In this document: positions 36,632 through 46,290 of the stretch, one piece after another | Layout of the letters: each line of letters opens with the position of its first letter | Position numbering within the stretch: the first letter of the stretch is position 1 | Assembly (NCBI GenBank): GCA_022710385.1 | Contig: JAKLGZ010000001.1 | Location: 1 to 64,000, forward strand | Length of the DNA stretch: 64,000 bases | Origin: Methanoregula sp. | GTDB lineage: Archaea; Halobacteriota; Methanomicrobia; Methanomicrobiales; Methanospirillaceae | Direction of reading: 5' to 3' | Translations under genes and position numbers: made by a program | Notes under the pieces: generated by a model | Told to the model about the DNA's origin: nothing | Database searches by the model: none | The model's input: the letters and a program-made list of their open reading frames with translations, nothing else

Positions 36632-36904
36632 GAGAGTATTTGAGAGGCGAGGTATGAAAAATGTGCGGATAATGGAATGAGGGTCAACGCTGTATGGATC
36701 CAGGGATTTCAAAAGGGTGTCCTCTGGTCAGGTGAAACGATCTGGAAGGCGGGGAGACCAGGAGGACTTCCCCTCATGCCAAAGAGATGAATGAAAATCG
36801 ATTGAGTGTAATCATCTAATTCGTCAATCCATTATGATAACCTCCCGATTGAGAAATCTTTTAAAGTTTGAGGAAAGAAGTGGATGCACAAAAAGGGATG
36901 CCAC
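36632..36904. other. Divergent intergenic region, no gene seen
   Basis: It separates the TIM-barrel and Pro/Thr-rich secreted genes. An A/T-rich TTATGATAA near 36832 and TTTTAAAG near 36859-36866 could be promoter parts for the plus-strand gene. Confidence 0.35.
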
Positions 36905-37483
36905 ATGACCGTACGAGTCCTGACCACGCTTTTCCTGCTCTTCTTCCTGGCAGCTGCTGCCGGGATTGTTGCAGCTGAGGAAGAGACCACCTACTATTGC
37001 TACGATTACTCGACCCAGTCCTGGAGGGTATGCACCCCTGAGGAGGCTATCCAGGCAATAGATGCCCTGGAAAAGGAGATCCCGAAAGAGCTACCTCATG
37101 ACGAATGGGAAGCCGTGATCAATTCCAACCAGCCATACTGGCAGTACTATCTCGATCCGCCGACCGGGACGCCCACCCCAACGCCTACCCCCACCCCAAC
37201 CGCCACTCCGACTCCCTCACCACGAGCAACGCTCTCCCCTTCACTCGAACAATCGTTCTTCACCCCCTGGTTCAGCAATGCTCCCAGTGCAATCCCGACC
37301 TCTGGGCCAACGAAATATCCCGGGAGATCACCAATCTTTCCAAAATACACGATAACCAGTACCCCCACTCCCACCCCGACTTCTCCCATATCCCCGGAGA
37401 ATACGATCTCGAAGGATTTCGGGAATTCGTTCTTCAGCCCCCTGTTCCCGGTGAGGAATTTCTCGCTGTTCAAGTGGTTCTGA
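36905..37483 (+). CDS. Secreted Pro/Thr-rich protein of unknown function
   Basis: This 192-aa protein has a signal peptide (V-L-T-T-L-F-L-L-F-F-L-A-A-A-A-G) and a small N-terminal domain with one Cys pair (Y-Y-C-Y near residue 32 and V-C-T-P near 42) and W-R/W-E/W-Q aromatic pairs. After about residue 87 it is a long T-P-T-P linker with short hydrophobic beads (F-F-T-P-W-F, F-F-S-P-L-F) and no closing helix. AGGGATG lies 6 nt before the ATG at 36905. The repeat-rich stalk suggests attachment to the cell envelope. No function is assigned. Confidence 0.65.
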   Translation: MTVRVLTTLFLLFFLAAAAGIVAAEEETTYYCYDYSTQSWRVCTPEEAIQAIDALEKEIPKELPHDEWEAVINSNQPYWQYYLDPPTGTPTPTPTPTPTATPTPSPRATLSPSLEQSFFTPWFSNAPSAIPTSGPTKYPGRSPIFPKYTITSTPTPTPTSPISPENTISKDFGNSFFSPLFPVRNFSLFKWF

Positions 37484-37515
37484 AGGGGACTCGTCCCTTC
37501 GCGGCCGGCTGAATA

Positions 37516-38001
37516 GTGAACCTACCCGGCGACCGGGATTGCACCCGGTCGCACCAAACCTGTTTCTGTGGGAGTTCAGCGAAGTCCCGGCGCGCAGTAT
37601 CCTCGCAGGATCTGTTAGGGGACATTCAGGCCTCAAGACCGGATAGAGCACGAGCAGCCACCTCACATCTTGTTTTATCTGAAACAAGAGTAATCTCCAG
37701 CATCGACCCAACACCTCTTCTTCAAGAGAGTGGGCACCAGGATAGTGAACAGGAGTACATCCATGTCAATCCCCGGGTCAGTGTGGTGTATGCATACCGG
37801 GGAGTCACCCTTGCGTCACTTTGCGGGGCAGATGATGTCCTCTCTGCCGTTGATTTTGCCCTTGATCCCCGTGATCTCACCGCATTGAATAACAAAGGAC
37901 TCCTCCTCTCTGGGCTCGGACCGGATGAGGAGGCAATGGTCGTCCTCGTGATGGCACGGGAGCTGGCCCGATACCAGGCTATCACTCTGAGGGTATGGTG
38001 A
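37516..38001 (+). pseudogene. Degenerate TPR-repeat fragment
   Basis: The frame is open for 161 codons, but only the latter part is protein-like: A-Y-R-G-V-T-L-A-S-L, then D-P-R-D-L-T-A-L-N-N-K-G-L-L-L-S-G-L-G, then D-E-E-A-M and A-R-E-L-A. These match two consecutive tetratricopeptide helices with lost or altered residues where G-R-Y-D-E-A-L and A-L-E-L-D-P are expected. The first 80 codons look random and include the hairpin. It is most simply a relic of a TPR gene; a short functional protein cannot be ruled out. Confidence 0.45.
37529..37552 (+). other. Perfect 9-bp stem hairpin (possible terminator or small-RNA element)
   Basis: GCGACCGGG and CCCGGTCGC flank a 6-nt ATTGCA loop. It lies about 45 nt after the stop of the secreted protein gene, with no T-run behind it, so it is not a classical bacterial terminator and may be a structured 3' end, RNA processing site or protein-binding element. 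Confidence 0.45.
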
Positions 38002-38067
38002 ACTGTAAGGGAGGAGGTTTTCCAAAACTCCAAAAGGGTAGCGACGATGAAGAAAAAACGCTGAGAC

Positions 38068-38802
38068 CTACCCCTTCCTGTTGATCTCGATCATCCGGTC
38101 CATATATGCATTGGCATTTTTAATAAACATGTCAACGTATTCTGGAGCCGGGATCAATGGCAGTTCGAGACGGAACGTTGTCTCCGGGGTAATTTTTCCT
38201 TCCTTCACCACCTCCCATCCTGCTTTCCGGAGCTGCATCTTGTAGGCATCGATCCACGGTTTCAGTTCTTCATCCTGAAGCAGGGACCCCCCTCCCCGGT
38301 AGATCTCACCCGCGAGCATGGTGTCGAAATTCCTGGCCAACCTTTGAGCGAGGAGGCGGAGAACCTGGAAATGCGTCTGTTCGGGAAAGCCGGAATTTGC
38401 CATCATGACAAATTTCTGGTTCTTCTTCTCTCCCGAAACATGCCGGACCTCCCCGTGGGGATCTTTCTCGAAATGGGGATCTCCCATCGGAATGAGCCGG
38501 TCCATGAAGTTCTTCATGATCCCGGAAACATTGTCGATATACAGCGGCGTTGCAAAGATGACGATATCTGCGGAGAGGTATTTCTTGATCAACTCCTCCA
38601 TATCGTCAGACTGGACACATGTCCCTGGTGTTTTCAGCCAGCAGTCAAAGCAGCCAAGGCAATACCTGATAGAATAGTTCGATAGGAAAATGTTCTCCGT
38701 ATCCGCACCCGCATCCTCTGCCCCGGCAAGAAAGGACGCCACCATGACATGAGTATTACTCTGTTCTGCCCGGGGACTCCCGTTAAAAGCAACAATTCGC
38801 AT
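38068..38802 (-). CDS. Iron-sulfur flavoprotein (NADPH-dependent FMN reductase family)
   Basis: This 244-aa protein opens with V-A-F-N-G-S-P-R (FMN phosphate loop) and has the compact cluster motif C48-x2-C51-x2-C54-x7-C62, as in the Isf flavoproteins of methanogens, which reduce O2 or peroxide or pass electrons from ferredoxin. A-T-P-L-Y-I-D-N-V-S-G follows the usual flavodoxin fold. The C-terminal third (about 190-244) is a family-specific helical extension. A T6 run on the minus strand at 38053-38058 is a terminator. Confidence 0.9.
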   Translation of the reverse strand: MRIVAFNGSPRAEQSNTHVMVASFLAGAEDAGADTENIFLSNYSIRYCLGCFDCWLKTPGTCVQSDDMEELIKKYLSADIVIFATPLYIDNVSGIMKNFMDRLIPMGDPHFEKDPHGEVRHVSGEKKNQKFVMMANSGFPEQTHFQVLRLLAQRLARNFDTMLAGEIYRGGGSLLQDEELKPWIDAYKMQLRKAGWEVVKEGKITPETTFRLELPLIPAPEYVDMFIKNANAYMDRMIEINRKG

Positions 38803-39040
38803 CTGCTACCCCCACCATTATGATGCCGTATGAAAGGGGAATTCTTGGCACATCGAATAAAAGTATGCCTATCACATAGGGAGTACAGATACGATAGAGG
38901 ATTTCAGCCTGTTGGATTCACGGTGGCTACCGGTAGAAAACCTGTTTTATTTCCGTAAAAACGGTTTTTTACATTCTGAAGAGGCTGATTTGATAAAATC
39001 AGCGTAAGATTGAAATATTGTTACTCATCTATATTCCTGC
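38803..39040. other. Divergent intergenic region
   Basis: This 238-nt region is A/T-rich near 38940-38995 and holds an AAAAACGGTTTTTT palindrome at 38957-38970. Likely promoter sequence for both flanking genes; no gene seen. Confidence 0.35.
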
Positions 39041-39958
39041 ATGAAAAAACGTCAGATCCTCATTTCCGGCCTGATAGCCATTTTTTTGTTTATTGTGTCG
39101 GCGACTGCGGCGGAGTGTTCCCTGGTCGGCACATGGGGGAGTATTGATGGATCATACATTTACGATCTGGATGAGAACGGTGGAGGCCAGATTATTGCGG
39201 AGGGCGTGATCCAATCCTGCAACTGGACCGAAGAGAGCAAGGTCGTGACGATCACCTGGTCATATGGTCCTGTGCCAGGAGAGCGGTATATCGACACGGT
39301 GACCCTCCTCGATGAATGCGATTCATTTGCCGGAACGAACAATTACGGAGCACCGATCTATGCTGCCAGGATAGTCAGCCCTCCTTTTGCATGTTCAGAT
39401 GAGTTTCCTCTTCAGCAGAATTCAGCACTCGTGGTTGAAAGGCCAGGGGTACTGATCAATGATTTTCCACCGAACCAGGACAACCTTACCGCCCTTCTCA
39501 TCTCGTCCCCCCTGAACGGAGATCTGGTTTTCAGCGATGATGGATCATTTACCTATACCCCGTCCCCGGAATGGTGCGGGACGGATACCTTCTCCTACCT
39601 GGTGAAGAACGAAACAGCGGTAGGAACCCCCGCCCAGGTGCGGCTGGTCGTCACAAAGCCGGAGAACCCGGCAACCTATACGATCACCACCTCGCGTCTT
39701 GGCGCTGGTGAGATCTCCCCCTCCGGCATCATTCCCCTCCAGCCTGGAGAGAACCAGATGTTCCTGGTCCTTGGGGAGAAAGGATCCCGGCTCACCTCCT
39801 TTACCATTGACAGCGTTACGATCGATGTCGTCCAGGACCCACCCAGCCCCTCTTCCGAGAACCAGGGCGTCGTGGACATCCAGAGCCTGGTCGTTACCTT
39901 TGAAAATATCATGTCGGACCATACCCTGCACGCGGTATTTACCACACCCACCATCTGA
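39041..39958 (+). CDS. Secreted cadherin-like (VCBS-type) repeat protein
   Basis: This 305-aa protein has a signal peptide ending A-T-A-A-E and a lipocalin-like or beta-barrel N-domain (G-T-W-G-S-I-D-G-S-Y, then E-N-G-G-G-Q). A cadherin/VCBS-type module follows at about 125-205 with V-L-I-N-D, G-S-F-T-Y-T-P and F-S-Y-L-V-K-N. The last 90 residues, from Y-T-I-T-T-S, have a further beta pattern ending F-E-N-I-M-S-D-H-T-L-H-A-V-F, seen in bacterial list/secretion-tail domains. There is no anchor. It is probably extracellular; an adhesive or structural role is inferred only from the fold. Confidence 0.7.
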   Translation: MKKRQILISGLIAIFLFIVSATAAECSLVGTWGSIDGSYIYDLDENGGGQIIAEGVIQSCNWTEESKVVTITWSYGPVPGERYIDTVTLLDECDSFAGTNNYGAPIYAARIVSPPFACSDEFPLQQNSALVVERPGVLINDFPPNQDNLTALLISSPLNGDLVFSDDGSFTYTPSPEWCGTDTFSYLVKNETAVGTPAQVRLVVTKPENPATYTITTSRLGAGEISPSGIIPLQPGENQMFLVLGEKGSRLTSFTIDSVTIDVVQDPPSPSSENQGVVDIQSLVVTFENIMSDHTLHAVFTTPTI

Positions 39959-40700
39959 GAGAGGAGGGGAATCCCCTCACTCTCTCTCATCCTAAAAGAG
40001 GATTTTTTAACGCTGAACAACAAAAAGAAGGAATTCGAAAGGAGGGGATTCGAAATCCTGGCTTTTCCCTCTCTATCTTGAGATAAATATATATATTTGG
40101 ATTTATAATCTCATCCTTGACCATCAATCAAGGTGGTGGTTAGTGGAGTGGGGACGCGCACCGTTTTTACGAACCCTCATGTGGCACCCAGACTTTTCGC
40201 GAGCGTTCCCATTTCATTTCATAGCATATTTTTCCGAAGAGACCTGATCTCAGTTCCTATCTGACCTCAGAACATTGGACCTGACCAGACTCATTCTTAG
40301 CCGCCCGAACTCAGATCAGATCACCATTCCCCGGGTTTCCCGGAACACTGAATGCGTTGGCCGGGAAAGGAGCGTTTGTTTCTGATGCGACGGTCATAGT
40401 GAGGAGTGGTTCTCTTACTTTGAGCGGTTGGAGCGACGGGTATCTTGCAGGGAAGCTATCAGTCCATAAGAAAAAGGGAAAATGATTCCATCAGATGGAT
40501 GATCTCAATCCAATTATTTTTCTCATGCATATGCCTATAGGAATTAGTATGGAGACCCCCTCTTCTCGCCGTATTTTATGCAAGATGAATCTTCATCCCG
40601 TCCAGGCGGCTATCTCTATACTCTCCGTCAGGGATGCATGTCTGCCATTCTGGAAAGCGTTGAATATCCTTCTGATGGATGAGGGCCAGGGGAGACCATT
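39959..40700. other. Long intergenic region before the NHL mosaic gene
   Basis: This 742-nt stretch has A/T-rich ATATATATTTGG at about 40088-40099, which could be a promoter. A short frame from about 40350 to 40484 reads as protein-like (S-D-A-T-V-I-V-R-S-G-S-L-T-L) but has no clear start, and 40495-40704 has no recognisable features. It may hold the remains of an old gene; I see no RNA gene. Confidence 0.35.
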
Positions 40701-43700
40701 GTGACGAAACTGTTTTTGGGACTTGTTCTCTGTGTAGTGTTGATCGCCGGGGGCGAGGCAGCCGTACCGGTCGGGTACCAGTTCAACGGGACATGGGGAG
40801 GACTCGGCAGTGAGCCTGGAAATTTTTCCAGCCCTCTTGGCATTGCATCGGACCAGGCAGGAAATGTCTACGTAGTCGATAGCAATAACCACAGAATCCA
40901 GAAATTTTCATCAAGCGGGACATTTCTCACCGAATGGGGTAGTCTCGGTGAATGGAACGGATTCTTACAATACCCCGCTGGAATTACTGTTGATCGTGAC
41001 GGAACTGTCCTTGTTACCGATGCTGGGAATAACCGGGTCCAGGTATTTACCGATGAGGGGATGTTCATCAATGCCTGGGGTTCAGATGGGGTGGGGGATG
41101 GCGAATTCTGGTATGCGGAGGGTATCGCGTGCGATTCGGAAGGGAATGTATACGTCGTCGATCACGGGAATCACCGGGTCCAGAAATTCGACCCGACGGG
41201 AGTGTTCCTGGCCAAATGGGGGAAAAATGGCGGTGACGGTTCATCAGGGACCGGACCGGGAGAATTTTATCATCCGCGTGGCATCCTGGTCGACCAGAGC
41301 GACAGGGTCTACGTGGTCGATACTGAGAATAACCGAGTCCAGAAATTCGATCTGAACGGAAGTTACCTGGGAGAGTGGGGCTCCTTTGGTTCCGGAGATG
41401 GCAAGTTCACCGCTCCGCGTGGCATTGCTGCAGATGGTGGCGGGAATGTCATGGTCGTGGAGGAATTGAATCACCGGGTCCAGAAATTCACCCCGGATGG
41501 AATTTTTATCTCATCATGGGGCATTGAGGGTTCGCTTGCCGGACAATTCTCTCATCCTTGTGGTATTGCTGTCGGTTCGAATGGTGAGATCTCTATAACG
41601 GATAGCAACAACCACCGGATCCAGTGTTTCAGGCCGGTAATCTCCTTTGTCAACAAGATGGGGGCATCCGGAACCGGACCCGGCGAGTTCATCCTACCTA
41701 CGGGTGTTGCCTATGACGCCTTTGGGGACCTCTACATAACCGACATGGGAAATCACCGGATCCAGAAGTATGCTGCTGATGGGACCTGGTTGTGCTCATG
41801 GGGGACCCAGGGTGCAGAAGAGGGGCAGTTCCATTGGCCATGGGGTATCGCCATCAATGGAACCGGGTACGTCTATGTAGGTGATTCGATGAACAACCGG
41901 GTCCAGGTTTTTTCCGGAAACGGAACGTTTGTCACTTCGTGGGGCTATTATGGAACCGGAGCAGGAGAGTTCAATGCTCCGTGCGATATCGCACTTGATC
42001 CTGCAGACAGGGTATATGTCGCCGATTACGGGAACCAGCGGATCCAGGTTTTTGAGGCTGACGGGACCTACCTGTTTACCGCATGGGGGGAAGGCTACCT
42101 TAATCCCCGGGGGATTACGATAGACAGGAACGGGAATATTGTCTGTGCTGACGATGCTCTTCGCAGGATATACACTCTTTCTCCGACGGGAGCATATATC
42201 CGATATTGGGGATCAAACGGCACCGGACCCGGTGAATTTTATTTTCCTTCTGGAGTTGTGACTGACGGGAACGGGGATTTTTACATCACCGACACCATGA
42301 ACCACCGGGTACAGAAGTTGAATGAAACCGGCGGGTTCATCGCATCATGGGGATCATTTGGGAGTGCTGATGGGCAGTGTAACCAGCCATACGGGATAGC
42401 CCTCAGTCCAGGGGGTGCCCTTGCCATCACCGATAGTGAAAATGCCCGTATTCTGCATTACACCACGACTGGAGCGAGGAGCCCAGTCCTTGGGTCAATC
42501 GATCCGGATACCGGTTTTCTCGGACTGCCAGTGACTATTGTCAGCCTCTCCGGCTCGTATTTCCAGGAAGGCCCGCCTGCACCCCAGGTCAATCTGAAAA
42601 GGGCCGGGCAGAGTCTGGTGAGAGGATCTGAGGTTTCCGTCCTGTCCCCAGAACGGATTGCCTGCAGGTTTGACCTTCCTGCAGATCCTGCTGCTGAGGG
42701 GATATGGGATGTTGTTCTCACCAATCCTGATGGTCAGTCAGTGACCCTTGGGAGTGCTTTCAGGATTGAATCCCTGCACGTGCTGGGGATAGATCCCCCT
42801 TCCGGTGTTATCGGAACTCCCGGCATCGGCTACTCGGTCACGGGAACCGGTTTTCACCCCGGCTCTTCTGATACTGAAGTGGCACTGAACCGATCAGGGT
42901 ATCCTGATATTCCCGCCACAAATGTCACGGTTCAGTCTTCCCGGAACATCACCTGCAATTTCGGTTTTCCCTCTGATGAGGCTGTGCTGGGAATATGGAA
43001 TGTTGTGGTTACCGGTCCGGGAGGACAATCTGCGTCTCTTCCGGATGGCTTTTCTCTTGTGCTCCCACCCCCATGTATTACTGATATTCATCCGTCAACA
43101 GGAGTGAACAATGCCAGTGTTAGGGTCACTCTCCTCGGATCGGGTTTCAGGCCTGGGATGAATGAGACCGCTGTACGACTCAATCAGACCGGACATCCCG
43201 ATATTATCGGAACATCGGTATCAGTTCTCTCATCAGGGGAGCTGTCCTGTCAATTTGGCATTCCTGCTGATGGAGCCGGGAGCGGAATCTGGGATGTCGT
43301 GGTGACAAATCCCGATCACCAGGCAGGGAGTTTACAGGAAGGGTTCATTACCGCTCAGCCGGACAATTCATTCGTCCTGGAGTGGGGATCAGATGGAGTC
43401 GGACCCGGGCAGTTCTGGCACCCGTATGATATCACGGTCGATAAACAAAGGAGCAAGGTCTATGTGGTGGACTATAACCTGAACCGTGTCCAGAAGTTTA
43501 CCACTGACGGCAGGTACCTGGGCGGATGGGGGTCCTGGGGGAATGGAACCAGCCAGTTCATGTGTCCAACCGGCATCGCAGTGGACAGTACCGGGAATAT
43601 TTTTGTGGGAGACTCGTGGAATTACCGGGTCCAGAAATTCAACAGTACATTTGGCTACCTGACGCACTGGGGCTCTCCTGGAAATGATGAAGGCGAGTTC

Positions 43701-46034
43701 GACACACCATGGGGTGTTGCAGTGGACAGCGATGACAACGTCTATATTTCTGATTTTGATGGGGTGTATATCCAGAAATTCAACGGGAACGGTGAATTTA
43801 TCCTGCGTTTTGGAGGGGCTGGATCTGGTCCGGGCCAGCTGGTGAATTCCTGGGCGGTCGCCGTTGACCGGAATGATGATGTACTGGTTGCCGATACCGT
43901 GAACCACCGCGTGCAGAAATTTTCAAAGAATGGAGATTTTCTCACTATGTGGGGTTCAGCCGGGACCGGGAACGGGCAATTTGACTTCAGCCGTGGTATC
44001 GCAACCGACGGCCTCGGGAACGTCTATGTTGTCGATGGAGGCAATAACCGGGTTCAGAGGTTCAGTGGTGACGGAGTATACCTGTCCCAGTGGGGTTCCT
44101 ATGGGAATGGTTCCGGGCAGTTTGACTACCCCTATGGTATTGCCACGGACAGCGCCGGATTCGTCTATGTCGTAGATAATTTTAACCACCGGGTCCAGCT
44201 CTTTGCGCCCGGGGCCATCACACCGGGAATACGTTCGATTGACCCGAACAGCAGCATCCCCGGTTCCCCTGTGAACCTTACCATACAGGGGGCGAATTTC
44301 TACACCGGGGAGATGAAACCCACCGTGATCCTTCACCGCACGGGGCATCCGGACATCATTGCGACGGAGGTCAATGCGGTCTCCTCTGATCTGATCACCT
44401 GCAAATGTATTCTTCCAACCGGGGGTGATGCAATCGGGGACTGGAATGTCACCATCACCAATCCCGATGGAAAGTCCATCACCCTTGTCGACGGGTTCAG
44501 TATTGTTCCTCCCACTTCGATCACGCTTACGACTCCGGTTGGAGGTGAGAACTGGACCAGGGGGACTGATGTGACCCTGTCATGGATTTATCGTGATGAT
44601 CCAGGTCCCCAGGTCAGGATCGAACTCCTCAAAGGAGCATCGCTGAGCCAGGTGATCCTTGAGAATGCCCCCATCGGGTTTGCCGGCTCAGGATTCGCTG
44701 TCTGGACGATACCCTTCGACCAGGATCCCGGGGCGGATTACCGGGTCCGGATCACCAGCGTCAGCACTCCCGCGTATACCGATACCAGCAGGGCAGCCTT
44801 TCGTATCAGTGCCGGTGCCCCGATAACGGTGACTGCGCCGAATGGCAACGAGAGCTGGAAACCGGGGACCAGCCAGAGAATCTGGTGGAAGTATACAGGG
44901 AATCCGGGACCTGCCGTTAAGATTGAGGCCCTCCGGGGAGAGACAGTCCTTGGAATTGTTACCCCGAGTACACCCCTCGGAGAGAACGGATTCGGTTCAT
45001 TTCCTCTCACGGTGCCCATGAACGCCCCTTATGGCACCGATTATCGGATCCGGGTCACCGATACCAATGATTCCACCTGCACTGATACGAGTGATGGGCC
45101 CTTCAAGGTCATTTCAGGTACCGGGGCCTCCATCACTCTGGTTTCCCCCAACGGCGGTGATGACTGGCAGCAGGGCTCCACGCGTACGATCAGCTGGAAC
45201 TATATCGGCGATCCTGGTCCAACAGTGAAGATTGAGGCACTTCGGGGAGATACGGTACTTGCGGTCATCGCTCCCGGTGCTCCGGTAGGTATAGGAGGTT
45301 CGGGATCGCTGAACCTGACGTTGCCCATCAATGCCCCGCTCGGTACTGACTATCGTATCCGGATCTCAAGTACCAGTAATAGTGTCTACACCGATATGAG
45401 CGATGCCCCCTTCAGCATCAGTGGTAATACCAGTTCCTCAATAATGGTAATATCACCTGATGGTGGTGAAAACTACCTGCAGGGATCTACCCAGGCCATT
45501 CGATGGACCTATACTGGAAATCCAGGACCCACGCTCAGGATCGAGGCATTGCGAGCTGAGAAGCTACTGGCAGTGATCATGTCTAGTTATCCAATCGGGG
45601 CAGGAGGTTCAGGCTCTTTCAACCTGACATTCCCCTACAACACGCCCCTCGGGTCTGATTACACGATCCGGGTCACCAGCACCAGCAATCCTGCCTGGAC
45701 TGATACGAGCGATGATTCATTCACAGTCAGTCCGGCGATCACCGTGGCGACTCCCAACGGGGGAGAAACCTATCAGGTTGGCGACATCCTTTCCATGAAT
45801 TGGACCTATACCGGCAATCCCGGCCCGACAGTGGATATTGCTGTGATGAAGGGGCCAGCCACCCTGAAAACACTCGCCGGTATCTCCATCGGAGCAGGTG
45901 GATCCGGATCCTACCAGGTGACAATTCCTTCCTCAACCCCATCGGGATCTGATTACAAGATCCAGGTTACCAGCACCAGCTATCCCGCTTGTAGTGATAG
46001 GAGTGATGAGGCGTTCACGATCATTGCCGGGTGA
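40701..46034 (+). CDS. Giant NHL-TIG-KNH mosaic surface protein
   Basis: This 1777-aa exported protein starts at GTG 40701 with GGGGAG a few nt before it and a signal peptide (L-F-L-G-L-V-L-C-V-V-L-I-A-G-G-E-A). Parts in order: about a dozen NHL repeats (about 25-595) of the type W-G-x-x-G-x-G-P-G-E-F / N-x-Y-V-x-D-x-x-N-H-R-I-Q-K-F, enough for two six-bladed propellers; three TIG/IPT Ig domains (about 600-880); a second NHL propeller (about 890-1170); a TIG domain (about 1173-1272); and five KNH-type repeats (1273-1777). No C-terminal helix or sorting motif is visible. It probably binds other cells or polymers. The final repeats resemble the protein cut at the window start. Confidence 0.92.
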   Translation: MTKLFLGLVLCVVLIAGGEAAVPVGYQFNGTWGGLGSEPGNFSSPLGIASDQAGNVYVVDSNNHRIQKFSSSGTFLTEWGSLGEWNGFLQYPAGITVDRDGTVLVTDAGNNRVQVFTDEGMFINAWGSDGVGDGEFWYAEGIACDSEGNVYVVDHGNHRVQKFDPTGVFLAKWGKNGGDGSSGTGPGEFYHPRGILVDQSDRVYVVDTENNRVQKFDLNGSYLGEWGSFGSGDGKFTAPRGIAADGGGNVMVVEELNHRVQKFTPDGIFISSWGIEGSLAGQFSHPCGIAVGSNGEISITDSNNHRIQCFRPVISFVNKMGASGTGPGEFILPTGVAYDAFGDLYITDMGNHRIQKYAADGTWLCSWGTQGAEEGQFHWPWGIAINGTGYVYVGDSMNNRVQVFSGNGTFVTSWGYYGTGAGEFNAPCDIALDPADRVYVADYGNQRIQVFEADGTYLFTAWGEGYLNPRGITIDRNGNIVCADDALRRIYTLSPTGAYIRYWGSNGTGPGEFYFPSGVVTDGNGDFYITDTMNHRVQKLNETGGFIASWGSFGSADGQCNQPYGIALSPGGALAITDSENARILHYTTTGARSPVLGSIDPDTGFLGLPVTIVSLSGSYFQEGPPAPQVNLKRAGQSLVRGSEVSVLSPERIACRFDLPADPAAEGIWDVVLTNPDGQSVTLGSAFRIESLHVLGIDPPSGVIGTPGIGYSVTGTGFHPGSSDTEVALNRSGYPDIPATNVTVQSSRNITCNFGFPSDEAVLGIWNVVVTGPGGQSASLPDGFSLVLPPPCITDIHPSTGVNNASVRVTLLGSGFRPGMNETAVRLNQTGHPDIIGTSVSVLSSGELSCQFGIPADGAGSGIWDVVVTNPDHQAGSLQEGFITAQPDNSFVLEWGSDGVGPGQFWHPYDITVDKQRSKVYVVDYNLNRVQKFTTDGRYLGGWGSWGNGTSQFMCPTGIAVDSTGNIFVGDSWNYRVQKFNSTFGYLTHWGSPGNDEGEFDTPWGVAVDSDDNVYISDFDGVYIQKFNGNGEFILRFGGAGSGPGQLVNSWAVAVDRNDDVLVADTVNHRVQKFSKNGDFLTMWGSAGTGNGQFDFSRGIATDGLGNVYVVDGGNNRVQRFSGDGVYLSQWGSYGNGSGQFDYPYGIATDSAGFVYVVDNFNHRVQLFAPGAITPGIRSIDPNSSIPGSPVNLTIQGANFYTGEMKPTVILHRTGHPDIIATEVNAVSSDLITCKCILPTGGDAIGDWNVTITNPDGKSITLVDGFSIVPPTSITLTTPVGGENWTRGTDVTLSWIYRDDPGPQVRIELLKGASLSQVILENAPIGFAGSGFAVWTIPFDQDPGADYRVRITSVSTPAYTDTSRAAFRISAGAPITVTAPNGNESWKPGTSQRIWWKYTGNPGPAVKIEALRGETVLGIVTPSTPLGENGFGSFPLTVPMNAPYGTDYRIRVTDTNDSTCTDTSDGPFKVISGTGASITLVSPNGGDDWQQGSTRTISWNYIGDPGPTVKIEALRGDTVLAVIAPGAPVGIGGSGSLNLTLPINAPLGTDYRIRISSTSNSVYTDMSDAPFSISGNTSSSIMVISPDGGENYLQGSTQAIRWTYTGNPGPTLRIEALRAEKLLAVIMSSYPIGAGGSGSFNLTFPYNTPLGSDYTIRVTSTSNPAWTDTSDDSFTVSPAITVATPNGGETYQVGDILSMNWTYTGNPGPTVDIAVMKGPATLKTLAGISIGAGGSGSYQVTIPSSTPSGSDYKIQVTSTSYPACSDRSDEAFTIIAG
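44518..46031 (+). repeat. Five tandem KNH-type coding repeats
   Basis: Repeat units begin near 44518, 44818, 45130, 45439 and 45736, each about 300 nt and each starting I-T/M-V-x-x-P-x-G-G. They are the coding counterpart of the partial repeat at 1-321, and could support recombination between the two loci. Confidence 0.75.
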
Positions 46035-46087
46035 TGAGAGTAGAGAGAAAAGAGTGTACCGGTCGAGAAGGGAATCCCAATTTCAAC

Positions 46088-46093
46088 TTTTTT
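46088..46093 (+). terminator. T6 terminator after the mosaic surface gene
   Basis: A T6 run follows the stop at 46034 by about 54 nt, inside an A/T-rich stretch. Confidence 0.35.
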
Positions 46094-46290
46094 ATATGAA
46101 CTTGCATGTGGATAACTGACCAGGAAAGGAGGTATCAGGACCATCACTCTTTTATCCCGGCGGAAAGAGAGACTCTGTTTGAACGATGACCCTGTCGTTG
46201 CCATCGGGAATTCTGTGTAGCGAGTCTCCCCCGTGCTGATAAGGGAGGGGATACCGTTCGGTGAGGGCAGGGCAGAGGTGAAGAGGACCG

